A stretch of DNA of 64,000 nt from Limibacterium fermenti (GCF_041902845.1 NZ_CP159486.1:2046001-2110000), one strand, 5' to 3'; positions 50,513-59,575 are shown, counted from the first letter of the stretch. Translations and numbers: made by a program. Notes: generated from the letters alone by a model not told the origin.

Positions 50513-50754
50513 AGAGATGATACATATTCTTTGAAATCATCCAACTCAATCGTTTCCAAATCCTTCCCCGATTCAGCTTCGTGCATCGCTTCCAACGTGA
50601 TTTTATTAGGCTTCTGCGAAATTACATTCATCAGAATATTCTCAACATAATTGTTAAGGCTCCTGTTTTCTTTTCTTGCCTCCATTCGCAGACGGTTTAG
50701 CAAATCCGCCCGAAGACGGAAAGATGTTTGTTTTCGATCGACTGTTGTTTTCAT
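50509..50754 (-). CDS. RelB/DinJ-like antitoxin of a broken pair
   Basis: The 81-residue protein has a ribbon-helix-helix N-terminus (QTSFRLRADLLNRLRMEARK, SLNNYVENILM) and an acidic toxin-wrapping tail (EAESGKDLETIELDDFKEYV). It is immediately followed by a truncated YafQ-like toxin with ATGA overlap. It may still repress its promoter. Confidence 0.82.
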   Translation of the reverse strand: MKTTVDRKQTSFRLRADLLNRLRMEARKENRSLNNYVENILMNVISQKPNKITLEAMHEAESGKDLETIELDDFKEYVSSL

Positions 50755-50874
50755 ATTTACGACTCTCTTTATCTGCCAATGTAATGCATTTGTATTATAT
50801 ATGCAAGAAAAATAAATTCGCAGCTTTGTAACCCCTTGTATAGCGGGACAGTTCGGTTAGACGGAAGTACTGTT

Positions 50875-52446
50875 TTATTTTGATTTTCTTTCGTGATATT
50901 CCTGTTCGGTATTCACCTGCCAGATAGCGCTTTTATCGTTCGATTCGCCCGTGATGTGTTTCACGGCCTCGATAGCGGTCAGCATGGAGTGATCCATATT
51001 ATTATAGCGATGCTGCCCGTTACGCCCGATGCAATACAGGTTGTCGATTCCGTTCAGGAAACCGGTCACTTTATCTAACTGATAATAAGTGCCGAAATAA
51101 GACGGATAGGCTTTCTTCACTTTAATGCGCACGGCATCCCGCACATCCTTCTTATCGATTATCCCGATCTTCGCCAGCTCATCGACGGCAAATGCGATGA
51201 AAGCCTCATCCTGCATGTTCCACAAGTCATCGCCTTCATTACAAAAATACTCCATTCCGATCCAAACCTTATCCTTAAAATCGTTCACCATATAAGGCGA
51301 CCAATTATTGAAGACTTGCAGGCGCCCCACTTTCACATCCGGTTCCTGCACATAGATCCACGTGTCGGGAATCAATCCGTTCCACGTTTTCAGTTTCGTT
51401 TTATTTTTGATCAACAGCTTATCGAGCAACAATCCGACCGTTATAAAGTCACGATAAGGAAGATTCGCGGCGATTTCCTTTACTTCACCGTCGATATCGA
51501 TTCCCGAAAGCGCGGCAATCAAATCCTTCAGGGGCATGGACGACAGCAGATAATCGCAAGGCGCTTCCCTCTGGCCGTTTTCGTCTTCCACCACCACCGA
51601 AACGACTTTGCGCCCCTGTACATTTATTTTTTTTACGGGACAAGCCGTATATACTTCCCCCCCTTTTTTCCGCACATCGTCGGCGACCGTTTCCCATAAA
51701 TGTCCCGGGCCGTATTTAGGATAGATAAACTGTTCGATCAACGATGTTTCGACTTCCTTTTGATCGACCGACCTCTTTTTGAAAGGTTTGGTGACGATAT
51801 CTTTCACGATTGCCGTGAGCGAAAGTCCCTTTACCCGCTGGCTCCCCCAGTCAGCTCCCAGTTTGGAGGGATGAACGCCCCACACTTTTTCGGTATAGTT
51901 TTCGAAAAACATTTTATACAGAGGTTTCCCGAAACGGTTGATATAAAAATCCTCCAGAGAATTTTCCTTCCGTTTACACAAGCAGGCACGCAGATATCCG
52001 AAGCCGGCTTTCATCGTTTTGGAAAAGCCCATGTTGCGAAGCGTTTCCGGCTTCAATGAAACCGGATAATCGAAGAATTTTTTCAAGTAATAGATCCGCG
52101 ATACCCGCCGGCGAAGCAACATCACCCGGTCGGTCTTTTCCGGATCGGGACCTCCTGAAACCAGCTCCTTATTATTGTGTAGCAGGATATCATCGATGGA
52201 AGGCGCTCCCTGCAAAGGCATTACATTATTCCACCATTGCATGATGGAATCGTTTTTCGAAAAGAAGCGATGTCCGCCGATGTCTATCCTGTTACCGTTG
52301 TGCCGGACGGTCTTGGCTATTCCTCCGATATCGGGCGAAGCCTCGAAGACGGAAACCGAATGCGCTGTTTTTTGTGCGAGTTCATACGCGGCGGTCAATC
52401 CCGCCGGCCCGGCGCCGATGACGATTGTTTGTGTTTTCGTTTCCAT
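50875..52446 (-). CDS. FAD-dependent oxidoreductase, amine-oxidase/UDP-galactopyranose-mutase-like
   Basis: The 523-residue protein starts with the dinucleotide motif TIVIGAGPAGLTAAYELAQ and GGIAKTVRHNGNRIDIGGH, followed by HRFFSKN, a pattern of protoporphyrinogen-oxidase-like and sugar-mutase-like FAD enzymes. The end contains GIDNLYCIGRNGQHRYNNMD. Enzymes of this sub-type are often encoded with GtrA and glycosyltransferase genes and are thought to act on sugar or lipid-linked sugar precursors. The real substrate is unknown. It is 1 bp from the GT-C gene in the same direction, an apparent operon. Confidence 0.8.
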   Translation of the reverse strand: METKTQTIVIGAGPAGLTAAYELAQKTAHSVSVFEASPDIGGIAKTVRHNGNRIDIGGHRFFSKNDSIMQWWNNVMPLQGAPSIDDILLHNNKELVSGGPDPEKTDRVMLLRRRVSRIYYLKKFFDYPVSLKPETLRNMGFSKTMKAGFGYLRACLCKRKENSLEDFYINRFGKPLYKMFFENYTEKVWGVHPSKLGADWGSQRVKGLSLTAIVKDIVTKPFKKRSVDQKEVETSLIEQFIYPKYGPGHLWETVADDVRKKGGEVYTACPVKKINVQGRKVVSVVVEDENGQREAPCDYLLSSMPLKDLIAALSGIDIDGEVKEIAANLPYRDFITVGLLLDKLLIKNKTKLKTWNGLIPDTWIYVQEPDVKVGRLQVFNNWSPYMVNDFKDKVWIGMEYFCNEGDDLWNMQDEAFIAFAVDELAKIGIIDKKDVRDAVRIKVKKAYPSYFGTYYQLDKVTGFLNGIDNLYCIGRNGQHRYNNMDHSMLTAIEAVKHITGESNDKSAIWQVNTEQEYHERKSK

Positions 52447-52447
52447 A

Positions 52448-54055
52448 TTACCTCTTTTCTTCCTTTTCTTTTTGTTCGTAATACTCCTCCTTTAATGGCT
52501 TTCCCGTCTTTCTTTCTGCTTTTTGCCGGTCGAAACGAAGCAGGTAAGTATCAGGATTGGGCAAGTGCCACACCACCGGGAACAATTCGGGATTGGCCTC
52601 TATTGCCGGATACAGATACCGCTGCGTAGACGAATAGCCCAATTGTTCCAAAATAACAAAATCCACTTTTTTATCGATCAGATCCCGCAACAGTTCATCG
52701 CAATCGGTCGTATATTTATAATTCACCGCATGCATCTTATCGGCAAAATAGTTGAACAATTCCGGTTTACGGGAACAACACACCATGCGCGGCGGCAGTT
52801 GTCTTTGCATTTCCTTCGCTATCACAAAGAAATTCTGATAAGCAGGCGGATATGGTTGCTTCGACATTTCGCCCATTGTCTTTAAACTCGGAAACATCAG
52901 CATCGCTATCAGCAAAAAGGCATACGGAAAAGAACGAAAAGACGGGCTTTCCTTTTTTACGATAAACTGCTTTACCATATAATAAATGCCTACATAAAAA
53001 CAGACAAACAATACGGGGGCAACCGGCACGATATACCGGCTTCCGTTTCCGCCCGTGCCTATACTCACCATGCCGACGGTACCGACAATATAACCGATAA
53101 CGGCCCAACGAAGAGGTTTCAACCTCCAAGCTCCATAAAAGATAACGACCAATATCAGTAGACCTCCAACTACTCCGAGAAAGCCGGAAATCACATTATA
53201 ATCGACCGGAATAAACGGAAATAAAATTTCTTTCGTTCCTTTGATAATCGACTCGTCAAAGTTATGCCCTACTTTCCGGAGGAAATCGCCCACTGTGGAA
53301 ATACTGCCTTCTTCCGGCCTCCAGATATTCACAGCCAACACTTCTCGAAGGTATCTGTTTCCGCCGAGTTCCCTACCGCGTATCATCCAAGGAATAATAA
53401 TCAATATACATCCGAATAGCGAAGCCAATAATTGTTTCCATTCTTTCCGGAAGAGGAAAAACAAGAGCAAACCGAAAACAACGGCATAACCTGTAGCCCG
53501 CACATAATACGAAATCCCCGCTGCAATAACCGCGAAGTAGAACCAAGGCGACTTCCAAAAGTTCCGGGAAGACCCGGTGTAGCGGAATAAAGCGAACAAG
53601 CACATAACAGAAAGGAACAGAAATAACATTTCCGACATGACAATGGTCGAAAAATGCAATAATTGGGGGCAAAATAGGGGAAGCAACGAAACAGTGAATG
53701 CCAGAACCGCATTATCCGTTATCTTTCGTACAAGATAGAATAACAAGGCAAGACTAAGAAATAACAATATCCCGTTCAACACTTTAAAAAATATCAGATT
53801 ATTTATTCCGATAGACATGAATGCGGAGAGAAAGGCGGGATAACCCGGCGGAAAATGGCCTTCGGGAGTCAGCCCGTTTATCGATTCATTATTATAACCC
53901 AGTCCGGCGGAAATATTCTTTGCCAATTGGATGTACCGTGCATTGTCTCCGTTCAGATCGAGTTTGGGATCGAATATGCGTACATACACAATGGCAAAAA
54001 CAACGGTGAGTATCAGCAAGAAAAGATAGTTATGCTTCATTGAGTTTGTGTTCAT
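52448..54055 (-). CDS. GT-C-type glycosyltransferase (ArnT/PMT-like membrane protein)
   Basis: The 535-residue protein has about 11 membrane helices with a large C-terminal domain. The first loop has DLNGDNARYIQLAKNISAGL with the acidic residues expected of polyprenyl-phosphate-sugar users, and TPEGHFPPGYPAFLSAF follows. It should transfer a sugar from a polyprenyl carrier on the periplasmic side. Adjacent FAD enzyme and nearby GtrA fit a sugar-modification unit. Substrate not known. Confidence 0.82.
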   Translation of the reverse strand: MNTNSMKHNYLFLLILTVVFAIVYVRIFDPKLDLNGDNARYIQLAKNISAGLGYNNESINGLTPEGHFPPGYPAFLSAFMSIGINNLIFFKVLNGILLFLSLALLFYLVRKITDNAVLAFTVSLLPLFCPQLLHFSTIVMSEMLFLFLSVMCLFALFRYTGSSRNFWKSPWFYFAVIAAGISYYVRATGYAVVFGLLLFFLFRKEWKQLLASLFGCILIIIPWMIRGRELGGNRYLREVLAVNIWRPEEGSISTVGDFLRKVGHNFDESIIKGTKEILFPFIPVDYNVISGFLGVVGGLLILVVIFYGAWRLKPLRWAVIGYIVGTVGMVSIGTGGNGSRYIVPVAPVLFVCFYVGIYYMVKQFIVKKESPSFRSFPYAFLLIAMLMFPSLKTMGEMSKQPYPPAYQNFFVIAKEMQRQLPPRMVCCSRKPELFNYFADKMHAVNYKYTTDCDELLRDLIDKKVDFVILEQLGYSSTQRYLYPAIEANPELFPVVWHLPNPDTYLLRFDRQKAERKTGKPLKEEYYEQKEKEEKR

Positions 54056-54089
54056 ATACTATATTTGAATCAAAATAATAAATAAGAAT

Positions 54090-54272
54090 TTACTTCGTTA
54101 CTATCATTTTCTTGACATCTACCTGCCGGCTATCGGCAATCAGGCTGTAAAGATATACGCCGGGAGTAAGTTCTCCCCCGTACACAACATGCACTCCTTC
54201 GCCCCGCTGGCTGATATTCACCTGCTTGAGCAAAGAGCCCTGAAGTGTATAAATGTACTCTTTGTTTAGAGT
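54090..54272 (-). pseudogene. T9SS C-terminal sorting domain, detached by a frameshift
   Basis: On the minus strand, frame-shifted after the 54266 stop, the sequence reads NKEYIYTLQGSLLKQVNISQ and LTPGVYLYSLIADSRQVDVK, ending MIVTK. This is a type A type IX secretion signal. It joins the 54266-55543 gene by a one-base shift in an AAAAA run at 54272-54276. Either the upstream gene once carried this tail or a fragment of another gene was left here. Confidence 0.7.
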
Positions 54273-55543
54273 TTTTCTATGTACATGCTGAGATAATTGT
54301 CATCCGGTGCGGGGCGGTATTGCAGATATTCCGTGTCGGAATAATAGAGGCGGAGCGTGGCGTTGTCAAACTGATACCGCGACACACGGGAAAGGCAATC
54401 GACATATCGTTTTCCATCCTTCTGCTCATTCATTTTCGTTATCCCCAACGCCCCGAAAGCTAACGTACCCTGTGTGGCATCCATCGTGTATTCCGTGCCG
54501 AACGTGTTGACGGATGTCGTACCGAAAGCATTCAGGCTCTTTTGCAGGTACAACAGATAAGCCTTTTCATCATTGGGTTGCGCGGCCGTGAGCGCACCGC
54601 CGCCGGCGCCGAAGCCTTCCAGTTTCCAGACCTTATCCTTAAACGGAACATACTGGGAAAGACCGGGGAAAATTCCTTTCAGGTAATTTTGATCGGCCGC
54701 AGGGCGGTATTGCAGGTATTCCGTATCGGAATAATAAAGGCGCAGGATATTATCGGTCTGTTCATAACGGCCGGCATTGTTCAAGCGTTCGAGGTACACG
54801 TATCCGTCTTGCCTTTCCATCGCTTCCGTTACCGCTTCTATATCGATATCGATTGTCCGTAGCGCGTCGTTTAAGGCATATTCTCCGAGTAAATGATTGC
54901 CGGAACTGATGCCGTATGCCTTGCCGCCGGGTTCGAAAAGCAATTGATACGCCCTTATTGTAAACGGCTTGGCTGTAACGAGTTTCCCTTCAGACGAACC
55001 AAATCCTTCCAGTTTCCAGACGGTTCCTTTCAACGGCGCGGCTTCAGGCGGATCGGCGAAGACCCGCTCAATAGTACCGTCGTCCTCCGTGGCGCGGAAG
55101 TGCAGGCACTCATTTCCGGAGAAATAAAGCCGCAAGACATCGCCCGACAATTCATAACGCCAGGCATTGTTCAGACGTTGGATGAACAACTCCCCTTCCG
55201 GCGGTTCCAAGGCATACGTCATCGGTTGGAATTCGGAATGGAAAGTGTTTTTCTGCTCCTCGAAAGCATATTCGCCAAATAAATCGTTGTTGGCGCTGCG
55301 CCCGTAAGCATAGCCGGCGGGGTCGAACAACAATCGGTAACTCTTTTCAGAGACCTCGCTACCGACCGTTTTAATCGTATCGGAAGAAACCACCGCCTCC
55401 AGCTTCCACACGGTGCCCGCCAGGGGCGTATCGACGGTGGAAGGCAACCATTCATAGCGGTCACACGCGACCGCGACGAGCAGTACGCTCACCGCGAGGC
55501 TTGCCAACAGCCACCTCCGGTTGTTTTTTCTTGTTGTTATCAT
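54266..55543 (-). CDS. Lipoprotein with three tandem repeats
   Basis: The 425-residue protein has a lipoprotein signal (LAVSVLLVAVACDRY). It consists of three repeats of about 130 residues, each with TVWKLE, a SYRLLF or AYLLYL strand, a GEYA/GTEYT segment and a YSDTEYLQYRPA or YFSGNECLHFRAT end. The repeats resemble META/lipocalin-like beta domains but I do not assign a family. The final codon is followed by a T9SS tail in a shifted frame. Lipoproteins usually do not use T9SS, so the tail's relation is unclear. Confidence 0.75.
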   Translation of the reverse strand: MITTRKNNRRWLLASLAVSVLLVAVACDRYEWLPSTVDTPLAGTVWKLEAVVSSDTIKTVGSEVSEKSYRLLFDPAGYAYGRSANNDLFGEYAFEEQKNTFHSEFQPMTYALEPPEGELFIQRLNNAWRYELSGDVLRLYFSGNECLHFRATEDDGTIERVFADPPEAAPLKGTVWKLEGFGSSEGKLVTAKPFTIRAYQLLFEPGGKAYGISSGNHLLGEYALNDALRTIDIDIEAVTEAMERQDGYVYLERLNNAGRYEQTDNILRLYYSDTEYLQYRPAADQNYLKGIFPGLSQYVPFKDKVWKLEGFGAGGGALTAAQPNDEKAYLLYLQKSLNAFGTTSVNTFGTEYTMDATQGTLAFGALGITKMNEQKDGKRYVDCLSRVSRYQFDNATLRLYYSDTEYLQYRPAPDDNYLSMYIEKL

Positions 55544-55568
55544 ATGTTTTTTAATAGATTATTATTGT

Positions 55569-55829
55569 TTATAGTCTTTCAATCTCTTCGGGAGAAAGGC
55601 CAGTGACTTTAGCAATCACTTTAAGCAGCATACTCTCGGCTTTCATGTTACGGGCAATTTCAAACTTTTCTTTTTTTCGCCCTCTGTGCGAAGTATCCGT
55701 TATCGTATTCACATAATCGCGATAAATTTTAATACTTTCGTCGTAGCGGTCACGTTCTTCCGGAGTCATCGATGCTAAGTCCACCGATTGTAGCATCCTG
55801 TTCGAGAATGGATTGATAAAGCGTTCCAT
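55569..55829 (-). pseudogene. Rpn/PD-(D/E)XK family transposase, internal deletion
   Basis: The 86-residue frame joins the usual start of Bacteroidota PD-(D/E)XK transposase-like proteins (MERFINPF) to their usual end (TPEERDRYDESIKIYRDYVN ... FEIARNMKAESMLLKVIAKV then TGLSPEEIERL). About 200 residues, including the nuclease core, are missing. The reading frame has been kept open, so a short helical protein could still be made. Confidence 0.75.
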
Positions 55830-55904
55830 TATGCTCTTTTGTATATCTATTATCCGTCAAACCGCATGAAGCGGTTTGACGGATACTTAACTATTCTCGG
55901 GCTT

Positions 55905-56561
55905 TCATTTATTGTCTTTCTTTTTGGGGGCGTCGGTCATTTTGCGGGCATTCTTATATTCGGCTTCGAATTCGGTGCCGGCAAAATACGTAACCATGCT
56001 GTCGAGGACATATAAACTGCGCCGTATATCCTGTTTGATTTCGGGTATCGTCTGCACATGGGTGGAACGTTCTATAATAAGATCGCGCGTCCGGCCGATA
56101 GCCGGGTTAAACACGTCGGACAATGCCTTCACCGCAGTCAGGTTTTCGGCTGTGATGCCGTATGGTACGATCGCTTCACCCAAAGCCATCAGGCGGTTAT
56201 AAATATCATTAATTTTGATGGAAGCATTCTTTTTAGAAAGTTTGGAAAGCGATCCGCGGCTTACCCGCAACTGGTCGTGCAATTCCATATTATCCTGATC
56301 CAACGCATAAATACTGCCTCTTTTGCTCAATCGGGCAACCATGGTGAAGAGCTCTTCGGCAACCTCTTTCTTTCCGGTGGTGGCGCCCGAAGTTTCGACC
56401 TCGGTTTTCACCCCTTCTTCCTCCATTTTAACCTTCAATCCTAAGAATTTTGCCGCCTCCGTTGCAAACCGCTCCAATGTGGTCCAAACCGATTCATACT
56501 TTTGCAATACGTTCGCTACCGCGGCAATCATAGCGAGAAAACGAATATCTATATCTTTCAT
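55905..56561 (-). CDS. Helical protein of unknown function, paralogue of the 9.9 kb gene
   Basis: The 218 residues are taken from the ATG opening MKDIDIRFLAMIAAVANVLQ. An upstream in-frame ATG at 56660 would add a hydrophobic stretch that looks like translated spacer. The predicted structure is nearly all helix, with a lysine-rich tail (DAPKKKDNK). It shares layout and motifs with the 9864-10550 protein (AIVPYGITAENLTAV, EYKNARKM). No catalytic motif, signal or membrane segment. It too is preceded by a 21-bp minisatellite (56725-57104). Confidence 0.75.
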   Translation of the reverse strand: MKDIDIRFLAMIAAVANVLQKYESVWTTLERFATEAAKFLGLKVKMEEEGVKTEVETSGATTGKKEVAEELFTMVARLSKRGSIYALDQDNMELHDQLRVSRGSLSKLSKKNASIKINDIYNRLMALGEAIVPYGITAENLTAVKALSDVFNPAIGRTRDLIIERSTHVQTIPEIKQDIRRSLYVLDSMVTYFAGTEFEAEYKNARKMTDAPKKKDNK

Positions 56562-56724
56562 AAGGCTGTTTTTTTTATAAATTACAACGAATAAATGAAA
56601 TTCGAAATACAACTTCGAAATAAGTATTAAAAAACAACCAAAACAAATTTTTTCGTGCAAATGATGTTAAACGGACGATAACTTTTTTCCGACTTGAAAA
56701 AAAACACCTTTCCTTCTGCACACA

Positions 56725-57104
56725 CTGGCATTACCTGCTCATACATCGGCATTACGAGCCCGCAGATCGGCAATACCTGATAACACTCCGGCATTACACA
56801 CTCGCACTTCGGCAATACCTGCCATCACTCCGGCATTACGCACTCGCACATCGGCATTACCTGCCATCACTTCGGCATTACACGCTCGCACTTCGGCATT
56901 ACCTGCCATCACTTCAGCATTACGCACTCGCACATCGGCAATACCTGCCATCACTTCAGCATTACACACTCGCACATCGGCATTACCTGACAACACTTCG
57001 GCATTACACACTCGCACTTCGGCAATACCTGCCATCACTTCGCCGTTACACGCTCGCACTTCGGCATTACCTGCCATCACTTCGCCATTACACACTCGCA
57101 CATC
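56725..57104. repeat. 21-bp minisatellite, about 18 units, upstream of the helical protein gene
   Basis: Units of 21 bp alternate between two types on the minus strand, AATGCCGAAGTGCGAGTGTG(T) and AATGCCGAAGTGATGGCAGG(T), giving a 42-bp higher order. In one minus frame they read as alternating heptads NAEVRVC and NAEVMAG. The tract runs from 10 bp beyond the phoR stop to about 165 bp before the helical protein start. Confidence 0.95.
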
Positions 57105-57113
57105 AATCTCCCG

Positions 57114-58886
57114 TCAATCTTCCTCAATCCGGTCCTCTTCCAGGGGAATCAGCGGGAACGACATGAGAAAAGACAATCCCCCTTCGCTGCGGTTTTTGGC
57201 GACAATATTTCCCCGATGGAACAACACGGCATTTTTCACGATGGAAAGTCCCAGTCCCGATCCGCCCGTATTGCGCGTGCGGCCTTCGTTCACCCGGTAA
57301 AAACGTTCGAAGATGCGCACCAGATGTTTCTCCTCGACGCCGACGCCCGTATCGTAAAATTCGAAGTACACCGCTTCCTTGTTTTTCATATAACAGCGCA
57401 CCACAATATCGATATTTCCGCCCCCATAGGCAATCGCATTCTCCGTCAAGTTGCGGAAAATGGAATACAACAACGTGCGGCTCCCGTAAATGACGACATC
57501 CGCCCCCACATCGACCACATATTTACTATGCTTTTCGTTGAACTTGCTATTCAAGTCCGCGCCGAGCTCATCGAGCAATTGCTTCATGTTCACCGGCTCC
57601 TTCTCGAAACGGTCGGAAGCTTCCTCAATCTTGGTCAGCATGCTGATGTCCTGAATCAACTCCGACAAGCGAATCGTTTGCACATAGGCGCGGTCGAGGA
57701 AATTGCGCATGCGCCCGACGTCTTTCGCCTCCATACTGAGCAGCGTTTCCAGATATCCGCGTATGCTGGTGACGGGCGTACGCAGTTCGTGGGCGATATT
57801 GTTGGTCATTTCCTGCTTCAGCAGCCGTGTTTTCTCCGACTTGGTAATATCGCTGATATATAACTCGAAGCTCTTGTCGTCGAAGATAATCACACGCACG
57901 CTAAACTGTTTGCCGCTCTTATCGAAGCGCTGGGCGAAGGTATTGTCATACCTCGAATGATCATCGAGAAAGGCCACGACCTCGTGAAAAACGGGATCGG
58001 AAAAGAGATTTTCGATTTCAAGCATCGGCTTATCGATAAGCACATTCAAATATTGCAGAAAATGCGAGTTGGAATAGATTTTCTTGCGGTTCTCCGAGAA
58101 AATGGCGATGCCTTCTTCCGAATACTGGAAGTGTTGGAGCAGTTTCTCGCGCTCCAAGGCTACGCGGCGGCGGTTTTCCTGCAAGAGGTTGTAATTTTCG
58201 ACAATGTCGGCGCTCACCTGCCCGACTTCGTCGTCGGAAAAAGTAAACGAGGGAGGCAACGGCTGCCCGTTCTTCACATTCAGCGAAAAATCGCTCAATT
58301 GCTTAAGCGATCGCGAAAAGCGGTTGGCGAAATACAACATCATCAAGACACAGACGATGAAAAACAGCAGGATGAAATACATAAAACTGTTTTGCGCATG
58401 CAGGAAAGAGTGTATCTTCACATCGTAAGGCAACGCCACACGCACGAAATAGCCTTCGTTGTATTTTTTCGCATAATAGAGGTAGCGCACCGAATTGCTG
58501 GCGGACATGCGCACGTTGGAGCCGGCGCTGAAACCGATAGCCTTTTGTATTTCGGGCCGTTTCAGGTGATTTTCCATGCTGTCGGCATCCAGCCGGTTGT
58601 CGTAAAGCACGTTACCGTTCCAATCGATAAGGGTCACCCTCAAATCCGCCGGCATATACTGCACCATGCGGTGGGCGGCAGACACCCGGAAAGGAACCGA
58701 GTCGGTATTATTCAATAAATAATTATGAATGATATCGGCATTGTTTTCCAGCATCCTTTCGATACTTTGGGCTCGCTCGTGCTGAACCTGTTGTTGCTCG
58801 AAAAAGATGATCCCTACCGTAAAAACGGCAATGATAATGGAAAAATAGAATACGATGCGCTGCTTATAGGTGAGCTTGATGTTCAT
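57114..58886 (-). CDS. phoR: Phosphate sensor histidine kinase PhoR-like
   Basis: The 590-residue kinase has two membrane helices flanking a periplasmic domain, a HAMP/PAS-type linker (FHEVVAFLDDHSRYDNTFAQ), a HisKA domain (AHELRTPVTSIRGYLETLL, His366) and an HATPase with NLTENAIAYGGGN, DTGVGV and GGSGLGLSIVKNAV. It overlaps the response regulator by 4 nt. Its place after pstSCAB-phoU-phoB marks it as the phosphate kinase. Confidence 0.88.
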   Translation of the reverse strand: MNIKLTYKQRIVFYFSIIIAVFTVGIIFFEQQQVQHERAQSIERMLENNADIIHNYLLNNTDSVPFRVSAAHRMVQYMPADLRVTLIDWNGNVLYDNRLDADSMENHLKRPEIQKAIGFSAGSNVRMSASNSVRYLYYAKKYNEGYFVRVALPYDVKIHSFLHAQNSFMYFILLFFIVCVLMMLYFANRFSRSLKQLSDFSLNVKNGQPLPPSFTFSDDEVGQVSADIVENYNLLQENRRRVALEREKLLQHFQYSEEGIAIFSENRKKIYSNSHFLQYLNVLIDKPMLEIENLFSDPVFHEVVAFLDDHSRYDNTFAQRFDKSGKQFSVRVIIFDDKSFELYISDITKSEKTRLLKQEMTNNIAHELRTPVTSIRGYLETLLSMEAKDVGRMRNFLDRAYVQTIRLSELIQDISMLTKIEEASDRFEKEPVNMKQLLDELGADLNSKFNEKHSKYVVDVGADVVIYGSRTLLYSIFRNLTENAIAYGGGNIDIVVRCYMKNKEAVYFEFYDTGVGVEEKHLVRIFERFYRVNEGRTRNTGGSGLGLSIVKNAVLFHRGNIVAKNRSEGGLSFLMSFPLIPLEEDRIEED

Positions 58887-59575
58887 TGCGGATGCTTGGA
58901 CTCAATGTTCAGATAATAGCCGAAGCCCGAACGATTGACAATAATAGAGGCGTATTCGCCCAGCTTCTTGCGCAGGCGCGTGATATGCACATCGACGGTG
59001 CGGTCGAGCACGAACTCATTGTCGCCCCATACGCTGCTGAGGATTTCGTTGCGGGTAAGCACGTTGGGCGAGGCTTGCGCCAACAGCGACAGGATCTCGA
59101 ACTCCTTTTTGGTTAGCGACACCTCTTTATCCGTTATGAGGACACGGTTGCTGGTGGCATCGATCACCAAATCCCTGTACACCCATTTGGTCTCCATCGG
59201 TTTATTGACGAGCGATGCGCGAACGAGCAGCGCTTTCGCGCGCGCCAGCACCTCTTTCACCGAAAAAGGCTTGGGGATGTAATCGTCGCCTCCCAACGAA
59301 AAGCCCGTGAGCATATCGTTCTCGGTGTTTTTCGCCGTGAGGAAAATAATGGGAATCGTATTGCCCGACTTGCGCAGTTTTTCGGCCATTTTAAAGCCCG
59401 ACATGCCGCCCATCATCACATCGAGGATGATGAGGCTGTGTACGTCGGTGAGTTTGTCGAGCGCTTCTTCGGCGGAATTGGCTACATCGACAATATAGCC
59501 GTCGTTTTCCAAATTGAACTGAAGGATATCGCAAATATCCCTTTCATCGTCTACAACCAGTATTCTTTTTTCCAT
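58883..59575 (-). CDS. phoB: Phosphate response regulator PhoB-like (OmpR family)
   Basis: The 230-residue protein has a receiver domain (VVDDE at residues 7-11, Asp52 in IILDVMMGG) and an OmpR-type winged helix (LTRNEILSSVWGDNEFVLDR, VHITRLRKKLGE). It pairs with the adjacent kinase. The order pst-phoU-phoB-phoR supports the naming over other OmpR regulators. Confidence 0.88.
   Translation of the reverse strand: MEKRILVVDDERDICDILQFNLENDGYIVDVANSAEEALDKLTDVHSLIILDVMMGGMSGFKMAEKLRKSGNTIPIIFLTAKNTENDMLTGFSLGGDDYIPKPFSVKEVLARAKALLVRASLVNKPMETKWVYRDLVIDATSNRVLITDKEVSLTKKEFEILSLLAQASPNVLTRNEILSSVWGDNEFVLDRTVDVHITRLRKKLGEYASIIVNRSGFGYYLNIESKHPQ

Noticed and set aside
56725..57104. CRISPR array at either minisatellite
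   Set aside because: The units are contiguous 21-bp repeats with no unique spacers and no cas genes nearby.
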